Both the position numbers and the translations under genes were made by a program. A DNA stretch of 64,000 nt from Skeletonema tropicum. Taxonomy: Eukaryota > Bacillariophyta > Thalassiosirophyceae > Thalassiosirales > Thalassiosiraceae. Below are positions 40,481 to 51,159 of the stretch, in pieces. How positions within the stretch are numbered: position 1 is the stretch's first letter; each line of letters opens with the position of its first letter. Location: assembly GCA_037178625.1 (NCBI GenBank), contig CM074130.1, positions 3,410,001-3,474,000 of the forward strand. The letters run 5' to 3'. The notes under the pieces are model-generated. The model did no database searches. It was not told the DNA's origin and was given only the letters and a program-made list of their open reading frames with translations.

Positions 40481-43400
40481 TTATCTTTCAAATGCCTTTA
40501 CCAGGTTGGCAAACTTTTGAGTCAGCTTCTTGTTGCCTTTCACTCGAAGAGTTGGCTCAGTCTTTTTGATTTGTTTGGCAGGCACCGGATCATCAATGTC
40601 CCAATCGAAAGGAGACTTGGTATTCTGAGTCGTGTTACCACCATTATCCTCTGATGTCCCCGTCATAGTTTTTGACAATTGCTCCAGCTCCTTCCTACGC
40701 TGGCTCACTGTCTTTCGCTCCATACTGATGTCAACGTCAGAAAACGCGTTGGTTACGACATTCTGATTCTGCACTTGGACCTTTTTGTCAATGTCAGAGA
40801 CTTTTTTGTCAAGGTCAGAGAATGCCTTTGCTAACAAGTCTTGCGTGGCACCTGTGTTATCACCAAAACTGATGTTGACATCTGAGAAAGCACTAGAAAC
40901 TGCATTCATTATATCAGGAGTGGCAGGGCGCTTTGGAACCTTCTGATCTTTGTGAGAGTTGCTAATCTCATTCCGTTCACGATGATAGTTGCTGCTATCA
41001 ATCTGTTCAAGATGATGAGAGTTCCCACTCTCATTGTGTTCCTGAAAGGTGCTATTATTCTTGATTTGCATTGTTTTTGAAGACGCAACGGCTTGAGACG
41101 ATGCGTTCCGGAAGCCACCAAATTCAGTAAAATAATCACTCTGAGGGGCAGATGCTGCCCAATCATTGTCGTTGTGAGACTGGAGATTGGCTGTCGTCAA
41201 AGGGCCGCCATCTTCTTCGCCCTGATTAGATCTGAATTCTTGTTTGCCCGAGGGCATTTGTTTCTCAGCTCTCCTGGTTCTCGTTGTGACAACTTGATGC
41301 GTTCTCTCCAAATCTGTACGTTTGTTTGAGGACTTTCTTAACTTCACAGACTGATAGGTCGGGTTGGTCATTGAAGACACAGTAGAATCATCTGATGAAA
41401 AGCTTTCATTCACCGATGGGTCGCCATGTTCCTCATCCTCATGATCGTCGCCTCCGAATGCAAATCTGTTTTCGGCATGTGGGGCAGCTGGAGGGTCGTT
41501 TGCTACCTTGCCATTGCTTGGTCTCTTCTTCACAGCTGTTTGCTTCTTTGCAGCATCATAGTTAAAAAGGGAGGAAACACCTGTATTTTGTTGACGAGGT
41601 TTAACATTGCCGGCACTTTCACCCTTAATGATTGAATCAATTCTGGCAAGCGCTTCTGCTGGGTTGTCACGACTGACTGCATTGATCCGGGCAATTAAGT
41701 CCGCCACGGACGCTTGGGGGGCTTCTGCAATCGCCGGCATCGTAGCAGTACTTTGGGCTTGCTGTCTTCGTGCATTCTCTCCGTGAGAATTGTGATTGGA
41801 TGATGGAGCTGTCGTGTCAGCAGTTGAATCCGTGATCTGAGAGCTTTCTTTGGGAGATTCATCCTCTCTTTTGTTAGGGTAGCGAAAGTTGTTCTGCCGT
41901 CCCCCGTCCACACGAAGATCACGCTTTTGTGTTGCCAACGCTGCAGCATGCACGAATTTGGACTTGAAAAGAGCACTCCCCGTCGATAGGGTCGAAACAT
42001 TACCCGGGGAAGCCATGCCAACCGAAGGCACGGGCCTGTGATGTCTAACATCGCCATAACTATCATAACTATCTGTGGGCAAAACAGCTCGCAAACGCTC
42101 TTCTTGATCCCATAGACGTTCTCTCGCATCATGAATAGACACGTGGGCAGCATCTAGTTCTGCCCTGTCGGGTTGACTGCGGTAACCGCCATCAGATAGG
42201 TACCCATCAACATCTGAATAACCTCCTCGTCGTCGTTCCGGCGGCGGTACACTTGAATTGCGCTTCCACTTATTATTGTTAACATTTCTCCGTTGCTCCC
42301 GTCTTTGTTCTCCTTGATGCACTCGATTAGTATTTCTTCCTTCCCACATACCATACTGGTTCTCGCCAGTGTTGCGTCTTCTGTCGTATGAAGTGTCTTG
42401 TGCACGCCCACGTTGACGTTCGACTCTTCCTTCCCATGACTGTCTGATTGATGCTACACTGACTGAGTCTTGGGAGTATTGTGAATTTTCTGACTTTGTA
42501 GGTGATACCACATTTCGGTGCGCGTGGTTGGATTGCCTATTGTCCCGATCGTCCCACCCATACTCACTTGACGACTGCTGGTATTGATTTTGCATGTTCT
42601 GAGCATTATCCTGCCTCCACCCATGTCGATCATTATTTTGAAAATGATTGGACCTGACTCCATGTGAATGAGAAGATGACATGGATGTGTTTGCTTCTGG
42701 TTGTCCCAACGACTCTGTCACAGCTAATCTCGATCGGGGAGTGTATTGAAATTGAGAAGAGTCCCCTGCCGATAGTGGAGTACTTACAGATGCCTGGCTC
42801 ATACCTCCCCTTCCTGTTGATGCAGAGGTGCGATTGTGCCTCCATCGTCTTGGCAATTGACTTTCTTTACTATTGGAACGTGTACGGTTTTGAGCCTTGA
42901 CTGTGTTGGCGTGGGAATTGAAACTGTTATTGACACGGCCATCATTATAGGCATCCTCATCGTCACTAACATAGCTCGTATTTTGTTGCTGATCATTGCG
43001 TCCCCGATACATGTTAGCCTCTTGCTTCTGATGCATCAATCGTTGTTGATCAAGTTGTTGCCAATTCGGCTGGCGATTATTATTTCCGCGCATTTGTGGC
43101 TGTTTGTCATACGATCCTGAATTCTGCGATGGAGTATCGGGAACATAAATCTGTGGATTTTGCTGATACTGTTGCTGTTGTTGTCGTTGTTGGTATTGTC
43201 CCCGTTGAACTCTACTTTGAGTAGTAGCAGGGCTTCCATGTCGAGACCACTCATCTGATGGAGATTCGTGGGGTAACCTCAGCCTATTTCTAGTCGGTCT
43301 AAATGCTGTACGATCAATCACTACGCCATTCTGAGTGAACACGTTGGGATTATTCTGACTAGAATGACCGGCTTCAACTGGAAAAGTGGGTTGTTTTCGG

Positions 43401-43927
43401 TTCAGTATTGGTGGAGAAATATAATTGGCAGAGGAATCTGACGAATAATTTGACGATGTATATGTATTTTGTGAATGATGTTGAGGCTGCCGCTGATGGT
43501 TATGAACAAATTGTTGATCCGACAGTGTCTGATATGAACTACTTTTTTTCATGATGGACCGAGGACTCTTCTCCGTCGGAGGAGGTGGTGGAGGCTGTTG
43601 CATCGGCTGCGTTGATGTCGTTTGAGTTTGCAAATCATTTGTTCTCAGCCGCCTCTCTTGCCGCCGCCGTTCCAGCCGCCGCTGCGCTAATTGCTGTCTG
43701 CTCATTCGAGAAGATGACCCTCCGGGACTAGCAATACTACGATTATACTCTTCCTCTTGTAGCTGTCGCTGGTGTGTCAATCTATGCTGTTCTTCGTAAT
43801 CCTGCTGTTGCGAAAGGTTTTGTTGTGCCGTTATTCTTGCGTCCATTTCATTCTGTCGCTGCCGCCTCTGCTGGTAATTTCGTACCGCCCCTGCACCTTG
43901 CTGATCGCCAGCTGAAATGGACGCCAT
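40481..43927 (-). CDS. Large Q/N/S/R-rich disordered protein, unknown
   Basis: 1148 residues, single exon, rich in Gln, Asn, Ser, Arg and His over its whole length, with polyproline (PPPPPPT) and (R/Q)-rich helical stretches near the N-terminus (RRLERRRQERRLR). The C-terminal 250 residues look more conserved and carry a short motif three times: SAFSDVNIS, KAFSDLDKKVSDIDKKV and NAFSDVDIS. The end is basic (RVKGNKKLTQKFANLVKAFER). No known domain is recognised. The composition suggests a scaffolding or condensate-type protein, but this is inference. Confidence 0.65.
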   Translation of the reverse strand: MASISAGDQQGAGAVRNYQQRRQRQNEMDARITAQQNLSQQQDYEEQHRLTHQRQLQEEEYNRSIASPGGSSSRMSRQQLAQRRLERRRQERRLRTNDLQTQTTSTQPMQQPPPPPPTEKSPRSIMKKSSSYQTLSDQQFVHNHQRQPQHHSQNTYTSSNYSSDSSANYISPPILNRKQPTFPVEAGHSSQNNPNVFTQNGVVIDRTAFRPTRNRLRLPHESPSDEWSRHGSPATTQSRVQRGQYQQRQQQQQYQQNPQIYVPDTPSQNSGSYDKQPQMRGNNNRQPNWQQLDQQRLMHQKQEANMYRGRNDQQQNTSYVSDDEDAYNDGRVNNSFNSHANTVKAQNRTRSNSKESQLPRRWRHNRTSASTGRGGMSQASVSTPLSAGDSSQFQYTPRSRLAVTESLGQPEANTSMSSSHSHGVRSNHFQNNDRHGWRQDNAQNMQNQYQQSSSEYGWDDRDNRQSNHAHRNVVSPTKSENSQYSQDSVSVASIRQSWEGRVERQRGRAQDTSYDRRRNTGENQYGMWEGRNTNRVHQGEQRREQRRNVNNNKWKRNSSVPPPERRRGGYSDVDGYLSDGGYRSQPDRAELDAAHVSIHDARERLWDQEERLRAVLPTDSYDSYGDVRHHRPVPSVGMASPGNVSTLSTGSALFKSKFVHAAALATQKRDLRVDGGRQNNFRYPNKREDESPKESSQITDSTADTTAPSSNHNSHGENARRQQAQSTATMPAIAEAPQASVADLIARINAVSRDNPAEALARIDSIIKGESAGNVKPRQQNTGVSSLFNYDAAKKQTAVKKRPSNGKVANDPPAAPHAENRFAFGGDDHEDEEHGDPSVNESFSSDDSTVSSMTNPTYQSVKLRKSSNKRTDLERTHQVVTTRTRRAEKQMPSGKQEFRSNQGEEDGGPLTTANLQSHNDNDWAASAPQSDYFTEFGGFRNASSQAVASSKTMQIKNNSTFQEHNESGNSHHLEQIDSSNYHRERNEISNSHKDQKVPKRPATPDIMNAVSSAFSDVNISFGDNTGATQDLLAKAFSDLDKKVSDIDKKVQVQNQNVVTNAFSDVDISMERKTVSQRRKELEQLSKTMTGTSEDNGGNTTQNTKSPFDWDIDDPVPAKQIKKTEPTLRVKGNKKLTQKFANLVKAFER

Positions 43928-44351
43928 GATCTTCTCATAAACGTGAGTTACGGGCTGACTCGCCGACCCTCCGTCCTATAATCCTAATGGCATGGATGTT
44001 CATGACGGTGCACCTACCGCAGTAAACGTCAACTAACGTCTTTCAACGGGAACCGAACTGGAAAGTGAGAATGGAGGGAGGACTAAAAAGAGACGGGTGT
44101 CTCACTAACTATTCCAGGATAAGTAGTAAGCCACTTGAGCTTGATGCGATCCATTGCTGCATAGAACGATACTATTTCATAATCTATTTATAACTATCGT
44201 TTACAATGGCTCATGTTGATACGCACTTGAACTTCTTGTTAATCTGCCTTTTCGCCATTACTGTAAATGATCAGAGCATGTTAATCATCCAACTATCCAG
44301 TTTAAAGTACCATAACTATGCTTTTTCGAATACTCATCACCGTGTATCTGA
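43928..44351. other. Spacer, no gene seen
   Basis: Upstream flank of the Q-rich gene and 3' flank of the Whirly gene, both on the minus strand. No coherent frame, RNA gene or repeat was noticed. Confidence 0.5.
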
Positions 44352-45342
44352 TCAATAGTGATTTCCACCACCACTCATACCTTTGGACATGGCAGCAGCA
44401 GAAGCAATATCCATTGTTGTATTCCAGCCCAAAATGTATGGGATTGTTGTTTGAAAGATTGACTTGACCACTTCAAATTCACCAGCTTGCAGTGTTACCT
44501 TAAGAGGAGTTGTCTGCATTTGGATTGAAAAGTTTTTACATTAGAAAATTGCAATAGAAATACTTACGAATGCATGTATGTGTATCATATCCAAAAGATA
44601 TGGATACATTTCACAACAAACATCAACTTCAAAACGGCACACATCTCATGAATGCATACTATCAACTCACCGGAATTGCGTCTACAAACTGAGGAGGACT
44701 CTGACCACCTACACCATTCTTCATGTAATCAATCTTGAAATTCAAAGTAGCCCCTTCCCCAGGCTCAATCGTCAATACCTTCTCCACTAAATCACCCGAT
44801 TCTTGCATCACTCCACCACCACTTTCATCATCACTCCCCACACCATAATTCATAGAATGCGATAACTCCACCCCATTTCCCGGAAGCTGTGACAGTAACA
44901 GCCCCACTTCTTCCACTGATAATGAAAAGAGTGTCTTTTCCGACCACGCAAATCCAGCCCCCGAGGTATTTCGGGGGACAAATTCGAACACTAATTTGCC
45001 TCTCCGTTCGACACTCACGCCATCGGTTCCTGCACGTCTAAATTGTGGTAGCACCGCTCGTATGGATAGAGCGGCGTCTGGACCGAAAATTGTGTATTGG
45101 GGAAAGCCGCGGCGAGGCATCATACCCATGGACGAGAAGGATCGGCTACTGTGACTGATGGTGGTGGTGGTGATGGATGACGGCCAAGACATATCTTGTG
45201 CAGGCCGAGATCCGGCCAGAGGAAGTGCCCCATCTGACGACGAAGAAAGAGTGGATGATACAGCTGACAGCCGACGGGATGCAGATGAGCAGCGTGACGC
45301 TGCAGCACGAGAGGATAGGCGGGCGAGATGCTTGGTGAACAT
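44352..45342 (-). CDS. WHY: Whirly-family single-stranded DNA-binding protein, one intron
   Basis: Exons 44671-45342 and 44352-44513; the 157-bp intron starts GTGAGT and ends GCAG, in phase 0. The product has 277 residues. An Arg/Ser-rich presequence (MFTKHLARLSSRAAAS) suggests mitochondria; an ATG at 45387 would add 15 residues. The Whirly fold is seen as YTIFGPDAALSIRAVLPQF, GKLVFEFVPRN, AWSEKTLFSLSVEEVGLLL, KVLTIEPGEG-TLNFKIDY and, in exon 2, VTLQAGEFEVVKSIFQTTIPYILGW, matching plant Whirly up to its closing FVLPYLIGW. The plant KGKAAL motif is GPDAAL here. Whirlies bind organelle ssDNA and limit error-prone recombination. Confidence 0.87.
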
Positions 45343-45576
45343 GGTTGCAATCTTCTTGTGGCTTGTGGTCCAAAAGCAATGCAACATGACATAAAAAATG
45401 CAAAACTCTTTGCCGCCAAAATCTTGACACCTTCCACCTTTTCACGCACCTTCAAGCTTGCTGATTTTTTTTGACTGACGCCCTTCCTCCAGAGTCTCCA
45501 TCTCCATTATAACAACGGCGATAACGATAATATAGGAATAGGCACGCCGATCTACAGAGAGAGAGAAAGGTTCACG

Positions 45577-48500
45577 ATGGAGGATAATTATTCAACAAAC
45601 AGCACTGCCGGCCGCGTAGTTCGCATTCACTTGGCATGCCGCGCGTACCTCCCCATCGGAAGCACTTTGCGAGTTACCGGCTCACACCTCTGGGACCCAT
45701 CCGAGTCTGGTTCTGCACTTGACATGTCCGGTGCTCGACGTGTCGTGGCCATTACAGGCCAGAATGCCTACAATACCGGTGGAAGTGGCTTTGCCGGCGG
45801 AAGTTTGGGTATAGGTGCGCCAAATGTGGTGAATGCAGCTGAGACCGCTGCTAGTGGTGAGGGGACCATGACACCACTTGGCAGGGATGTAGCTTCTCCT
45901 GAAAATGCTTTGGCTGGAGTGCATGATTCGCATGCTCCGTACTATGTGTCGTCTGTAGAGATGGTCACAAGTCCTGAGACATATCCTATTTGGAGGACTA
46001 GGAGACCTGTTGTTTTGGTATTGACAGATAAGAAGAGCAAACGCGAAAGTGCGAATGACATGGATGATGATGATTATAATGACTCTACAGTGTTTCAACA
46101 TCACTATCGTTACCTTGTCGTTACGCCAGGGGCTGAAACTGACAGCGCGCACGGCCTAGGAAGGTTTGACTCGGATAGTGACATGGATGATATCTATAAT
46201 TTGCTCAACAAGACGAAAATATCATCTGGGTCATTATCTGCCTTGAACAACTTTACTTTGACTTCAAACGAAAGTGGTGCAGCTGAATTCCCAATTGCTT
46301 TATGGGAGAATCCATTTCTGTCGGAACAAGCTGATGATGATCTGATGTGCGAATCGGAACCCGAGATGTCTTCTAGGTATTCGGCATCGGGATCTTCATT
46401 TGGTGCATTGACATCTTCTGTCATGGGTAATAGTCAAGTGAAAGGCAGAAGGCAGATTGAATTGGAAGATTTGCCTTATCGTACACTGAATATCGATGTC
46501 AACACCGCATCATTCATTAGGAATGCAAACATGGACGAAGAATCTCTTGAATTTACAGAGGATGGCGTCATCATTGACAACTGGAATGGTTGCAACGATG
46601 TAACCTTTGATGCGTATCGCCTTCGCGAAGGGCTCAGAAAGGCATATCAGGAGAAAGATGCCGACATGGCAGCCGATAGTGATTCTGGCATGATTATTGA
46701 CACTCAAAAGCCAAGGAAACGCATCTTTATCGTATGCTACCACTTACCTGTCATAGTATCGAAGGATCCTGAAACAGGAGAGTGGATGGCTTGTTGGGCA
46801 GAGTCGATTCTAGCTAAAACTGCGAATAGTGCATTTGTGTCAGTTTTTGACCCACACTGGGTCGGAACTTGCACCACCAGCGAACCCATTGAAAGTGAGG
46901 CAGACAGGCAAGCATTGAGAACATTACTAGCAAGTATGGATTGCACAGTATTGTTCTTTGACGAAAAAGTCCGCAATGCGCACTACAAAGGCTTTTGCAA
47001 ACAAGTATTGTGGATGGCCTTTCATCACGTAGACCTTCTCGATTCGCGTGACCCCGCTTTTGGTATGGATTTCAATGCCACATCAACCGAGAAGTATACG
47101 GATGGGACACTTCTTGACTTGGAGAGCCCTTGGGATCAGCGGCAGATTGTCAAATGGTGGGAGGCTTTTAGTCTTGTCAACCGCACATTTGCCGTTGAGG
47201 TGACCAAGATGGTTCAGCCCGACGACGTTGTTTGGGTGCATGATTATCATCTGTCACTGCTTCCTCAAATGATGAGTGAAGAAGAGACCAAGATTGGACA
47301 CCGTTTGACGAAGAAGATATTTTATCTCCACATACCGTTCCCAGTGAGTATGATATTCAAAGAAATTGAGTTTGGAACGACTGTTTTGGAAGGTATATTG
47401 CATGCAGATATCGTGGGCTTTCACAGTTTCACTGATGCGCGTCATTTCCTCAGTAGTGCGAAGCGTATTCTCGGACTATCTCATGACAGTCTTGAAGGTG
47501 GATTGCTTGGTGTGAAATATAAGGGAAGGACTGTTGTTGTGACAATGAGTAGTGTTTCTGTTGAACCAGAAATCGTGGATGCCGTGATGGGTTTCCCTAC
47601 GGTAATAAGTGGAGCAGCTGAGTTGAAGTCAAAGCACAGTGGCCGAGCCATTATTGCCGGCGTTGATGTTGCACAGTATCTTTCAGGGGTTAGTCTGAAG
47701 TTGGTAACATACGAACATCTACTCCAAGATTCTCCCTCGTGGCGAGATAAAGTTGTCCTAGTCCAACGCTGTTTAATTCCTGGTGCCCGTCGTCTCGACG
47801 AAGCTAGGACCATAAGAGAAATCCGAGGTATCGTGAATCAGATCAGATCGAAGTTCGGTGATGCAGTGATAGATTACGAAGAAGTTTATGGTTCATCTAT
47901 GCCAATAGACCAGCGCGTGTCACTATGGAAAGCCGCAGATTGTTTATTCTCTGCTGATGTTCGAAGTGGATGGGCTATGATGCCTCTTGAATTTGTATTT
48001 GCTCAGAAAGGGAAAGATTGTCCAGGTATTGTAATAGCATCCGAGTTTTCCGGGATGTTTAGTATTCTCAACGGGGCACTTCGAATTAGTCCCTTTGATA
48101 TGAAAAACACTCTTGCCACTGTTGACAGAGCCTTGACGATGAGCAAGCAGGAACGCGAAGGCAGACACCTACGAGACATTGACTTTGTCTCAACTTCAGG
48201 GTCTGATAAATGGATACAGAATGTTTTGCGTGACTTGTTTGATCAAACGAATTCAGTGGACGAGGAAGACACAGAGTCTGGAGGCATTCGAACATCATCG
48301 GAAGGGAAAACGGTAGGGGCATTTCTGGCAGCCGAACAAGAAGAGCAATTCACACGTCTGAAATCAAAATCAGTCCTATCGGCCTACAAATCTACGTCAA
48401 AAAGAGTGATTGTATTGGATTTCAATGGAACAATTGTGATGAAACAAGCTGTCGATAGTTTTCTGAAACGAGATAATGCTGGATCTACAATGGATGCGCC

Positions 48501-49386
48501 TCCTGCGGATGTTATCAACTCGCTTCGCGTCCTCTGTTCGGATCCAAAGAATACTGTTTTCGTTGTAAGTGGTGACAACAAGGAAAATGTAGAGCAAGCC
48601 ATTGGCCATATCCCTGGACTTGGACTCGCAGCAAGTAATGGTTCTTGCTTTTCACCACCGATGCAAGAAGGCTCAGCGTACAGAACGTGGTTGGCGTTGG
48701 ACCTTGGTGTTGATTGGGCTTCTGTCGAAGGGGTGGCCTTGAGAATCATGGCAAAGTTTACAGCAAGAACCAATGGGTCATTCATCAAGCGTGCTCATTC
48801 TAGTATCGGCTGGTCCTATTACTCGTGTGACCCCGAATTCGGTAGTCTTCAGGCAAAGTATTTGGTCATTGAGCTCGAACGAGAACTGGCTGCGTTTGAT
48901 GTTAGATTCGTTAATCTCAAGGGTATTGTGGAGGTAATTCCTCGAAAGCTCAACAAGGGAATTATTGTGAAGAAAATCTTGCGTGATGTTGCAGCAAGGA
49001 ATAACAACTCCGGAGTTGACTTCATTCTCTGTATGGGAGATGATATATCAGATGAAAAGATGTTCACTTCTGTGTTCTCATTCGTTTCCGAGATGAACGA
49101 GGACTATGCTAACGTTGTGCCGTCTCCGCCAGTGATACCATTAAGTCAGGGCACCTTGTTAGCGTCACAGCCATTTCTCTTGGAAAAACCTGTGGTACGA
49201 TGTAACAACCAGAATGAACAAATTTATGCTTTCACAGTGTCGGTTGGCAAGAAAGAAAGTCACGCTTCGCAATATGTGGACGATGCAACAGATGTTGCTG
49301 ACTTACTCGTAAAGTTGTCAAGTGGTGAGATGGCAAAGTTTCGGAGGAGCACGGAAGATGAGATGCAACTGATGCAATTTAGCTAA
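45577..49386 (+). CDS. TPS: Trehalose-6-phosphate synthase/phosphatase-like protein with CBM20, probably non-catalytic
   Basis: 1269 residues. The N-terminus (about 8-255) resembles a CBM20 starch-binding domain (RIHLACRAYLPIGSTLRVTGSHLWDPS...HHYRYLVV...WENPF) with low-complexity inserts. A GT20 domain follows: WVHDYH (553-558), FYLHIPFPVS, IVGFHSF. The family's GVxRLDYxKG is GVDVAQYLSG (695-704), losing the phosphate-binding Arg and Lys; RDGMNL is RSGWAM (S797), while the nucleotide-binding Glu (E805) remains. The HAD phosphatase domain has DFNGT (948-952) instead of DxDGT, though GDD (1154-1156) is kept. The layout follows algal/plant class II TPS, which are mostly regulatory. Start ATG at 45577. 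Confidence 0.88.
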   Translation: MEDNYSTNSTAGRVVRIHLACRAYLPIGSTLRVTGSHLWDPSESGSALDMSGARRVVAITGQNAYNTGGSGFAGGSLGIGAPNVVNAAETAASGEGTMTPLGRDVASPENALAGVHDSHAPYYVSSVEMVTSPETYPIWRTRRPVVLVLTDKKSKRESANDMDDDDYNDSTVFQHHYRYLVVTPGAETDSAHGLGRFDSDSDMDDIYNLLNKTKISSGSLSALNNFTLTSNESGAAEFPIALWENPFLSEQADDDLMCESEPEMSSRYSASGSSFGALTSSVMGNSQVKGRRQIELEDLPYRTLNIDVNTASFIRNANMDEESLEFTEDGVIIDNWNGCNDVTFDAYRLREGLRKAYQEKDADMAADSDSGMIIDTQKPRKRIFIVCYHLPVIVSKDPETGEWMACWAESILAKTANSAFVSVFDPHWVGTCTTSEPIESEADRQALRTLLASMDCTVLFFDEKVRNAHYKGFCKQVLWMAFHHVDLLDSRDPAFGMDFNATSTEKYTDGTLLDLESPWDQRQIVKWWEAFSLVNRTFAVEVTKMVQPDDVVWVHDYHLSLLPQMMSEEETKIGHRLTKKIFYLHIPFPVSMIFKEIEFGTTVLEGILHADIVGFHSFTDARHFLSSAKRILGLSHDSLEGGLLGVKYKGRTVVVTMSSVSVEPEIVDAVMGFPTVISGAAELKSKHSGRAIIAGVDVAQYLSGVSLKLVTYEHLLQDSPSWRDKVVLVQRCLIPGARRLDEARTIREIRGIVNQIRSKFGDAVIDYEEVYGSSMPIDQRVSLWKAADCLFSADVRSGWAMMPLEFVFAQKGKDCPGIVIASEFSGMFSILNGALRISPFDMKNTLATVDRALTMSKQEREGRHLRDIDFVSTSGSDKWIQNVLRDLFDQTNSVDEEDTESGGIRTSSEGKTVGAFLAAEQEEQFTRLKSKSVLSAYKSTSKRVIVLDFNGTIVMKQAVDSFLKRDNAGSTMDAPPADVINSLRVLCSDPKNTVFVVSGDNKENVEQAIGHIPGLGLAASNGSCFSPPMQEGSAYRTWLALDLGVDWASVEGVALRIMAKFTARTNGSFIKRAHSSIGWSYYSCDPEFGSLQAKYLVIELERELAAFDVRFVNLKGIVEVIPRKLNKGIIVKKILRDVAARNNNSGVDFILCMGDDISDEKMFTSVFSFVSEMNEDYANVVPSPPVIPLSQGTLLASQPFLLEKPVVRCNNQNEQIYAFTVSVGKKESHASQYVDDATDVADLLVKLSSGEMAKFRRSTEDEMQLMQFS

Positions 49387-49454
49387 AAAGTACGAAGCTA
49401 CAGTGAACAACTTAAAATACTAGGCGTACTCTATTTACAATTTTGTGGAGCATT

Positions 49455-50750
49455 TTAATCATCCTTTCGCCTTTTATCTCTAGCAGCCTGTCGCTGTACA
49501 AGTTTCTCGATCATTCGAATCATATCATCTCCTGGCTCATCCTCGTTTTGATCTTCTTCGTACAAAAAGTCACCCGAGTAATCTGCCACAGCTGGCCAGT
49601 CAACTACAGCTTCAAATCCATACTGTGCCTTTAAATCAGTGAATGCATCACTTCCGGATGGTCCAAGATCAACAACATCAATTCGATCATCATCGATTGC
49701 TCTCCTCACCAGATCAAGCACACTGTGGAACCAGACATATCGTTTCGCAGCATCATCATCACAGTAGAACCATTGACCACGAGTAGTCCTCCCTTTCGAT
49801 ACCTCATGTGCAAACCCAATCACCTTATTGGTAGAGAGGTCTCTGTATTCTTGAATGACACCAGCCATTCGTGTTGTGCCGATATATCTACTAATCGCTT
49901 CCGCCAAGGCATTCACAAATGCGTTGGTCGATGCACCATACATTTTTGACAGCAGTCGTACCTCGTGCTGTACCACACATCGAAAGTGAGCATAACTCGA
50001 ATGAGGAGCTGGATGCCCACCCTTGATTGGTTTGGTTGTAATAGTAAAGTTTTGTGCCTCACGTCCAGCTCGTTTCAGCGTCTCTCGACGTTTTCGTTTG
50101 AGAGGTTTGATCCAATCATCAACAGTTGTATAATTTTGTACTAGGAGCAATGAATGAGGACGAGTCATCCACTGCCCAGACCACTGAGCTGCCCCCATGG
50201 CACCTAATGATGCTTGCTCCCTATCTCTCCTGCCGATGACGTCACCAACACATGCTTCTTCCCATTCTTCATCAATAACAACCTCTTGTTTGTGCTGATT
50301 TTGTTCCAGCAAACCTTCCTTCTTCAATGCCATTTCCAGCAGTTTCGACGGCAGTGAATCTTTAGGTAAATTATCTCCAAAGACAGCAGCAATGGCCAAC
50401 TCAATATTGTTATAGTAATATGCATACACGTCATCTTTGTCCCCACCACTACTATCGTCAAATGCACACTTGACCCATGCAAACAGTTTCTTGATCTTGT
50501 CGTCAGTGAGTGTTGTGTTGATTGTTACGGCGATTGGTTGTGGGCCGTCACTGCTGCTGGAAAATAATGCAGTAGTGGATGAGGGTTTGGAAAGGAGATT
50601 ATTATGAGGAGGATAGTTGCAAGTGTTACAGTGCTTCATCATGCCATTATTGTTGATGATCATTGGAGGTGGTGATGACGTAAGGAATGCAGCTGCGGAT
50701 AGAAACTGTCCTTGAAGGACCAGCGGTAACAGTAGTAGCAATGTCATCAT
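49455..50750 (-). CDS. Plastid-targeted GNAT-like protein, tentative
   Basis: 431 residues. The signal peptide ends at SAAAF-LTS, a plastid motif. The first 190 residues are irregular. A conserved-looking core follows: QWMTRPHSLLLVQNY, KPLKRKRRETLKRA, YGASTNAFVNALAEAISRYIGTTRM, VIGFAHEVSKGRTTRGQWFYCDDDAAKRYVWFH, and VVDLGPSGSDAFTDLKAQYGFEAV. The final pattern (position lookup then LGPS.SDAF..LK..YGF) recalls acyl-CoA N-acyltransferase folds, including FemAB-like ones. I do not recognise an exact family. The tail is acidic then basic. It converges on the TPS gene with 68 bp between. Confidence 0.6.
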   Translation of the reverse strand: MMTLLLLLPLVLQGQFLSAAAFLTSSPPPMIINNNGMMKHCNTCNYPPHNNLLSKPSSTTALFSSSSDGPQPIAVTINTTLTDDKIKKLFAWVKCAFDDSSGGDKDDVYAYYYNNIELAIAAVFGDNLPKDSLPSKLLEMALKKEGLLEQNQHKQEVVIDEEWEEACVGDVIGRRDREQASLGAMGAAQWSGQWMTRPHSLLLVQNYTTVDDWIKPLKRKRRETLKRAGREAQNFTITTKPIKGGHPAPHSSYAHFRCVVQHEVRLLSKMYGASTNAFVNALAEAISRYIGTTRMAGVIQEYRDLSTNKVIGFAHEVSKGRTTRGQWFYCDDDAAKRYVWFHSVLDLVRRAIDDDRIDVVDLGPSGSDAFTDLKAQYGFEAVVDWPAVADYSGDFLYEEDQNEDEPGDDMIRMIEKLVQRQAARDKRRKDD

Positions 50751-51159
50751 GATCTGTCAGTGACGAAGTGAGGCCTGCCCATGCAGCTGCTTGCTACAGA
50801 GAGCAAAGAACAACCTATATTGGCGTGCGATGAGTATGGCATGATATAAGAAAAAAAAGAAAAGAGGTTGCATACATATCGGCGGTGCGTGGCGAGGAAA
50901 ATCGAGACTGTTTTTCAAGAGGGGCTTTGGTAAAAGAGGGAACCTGGCCTCGACAATTTTGGCAACACCTGCATCCGTTCTCAGACTTTAGAGTGGGGAG
51001 TGGGCCCATGTCATGGGACATTGTACATAGCAAGGCATAGCAGAGGTAGAGCTATTGCGTTGTCTGCCTACACGAGCTCGCACATCCTGATGCTTGCTGA
51101 CACGTAGCAATCATCTTACTTCGTTCTTGTAGGGCATAAAGATCAATCAGCAAAAAGAG
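50751..51159. other. Divergent promoter, no gene seen
   Basis: Between the minus-strand GNAT-like gene and the membralin gene. Short frames only; likely the two promoters. Confidence 0.5.
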
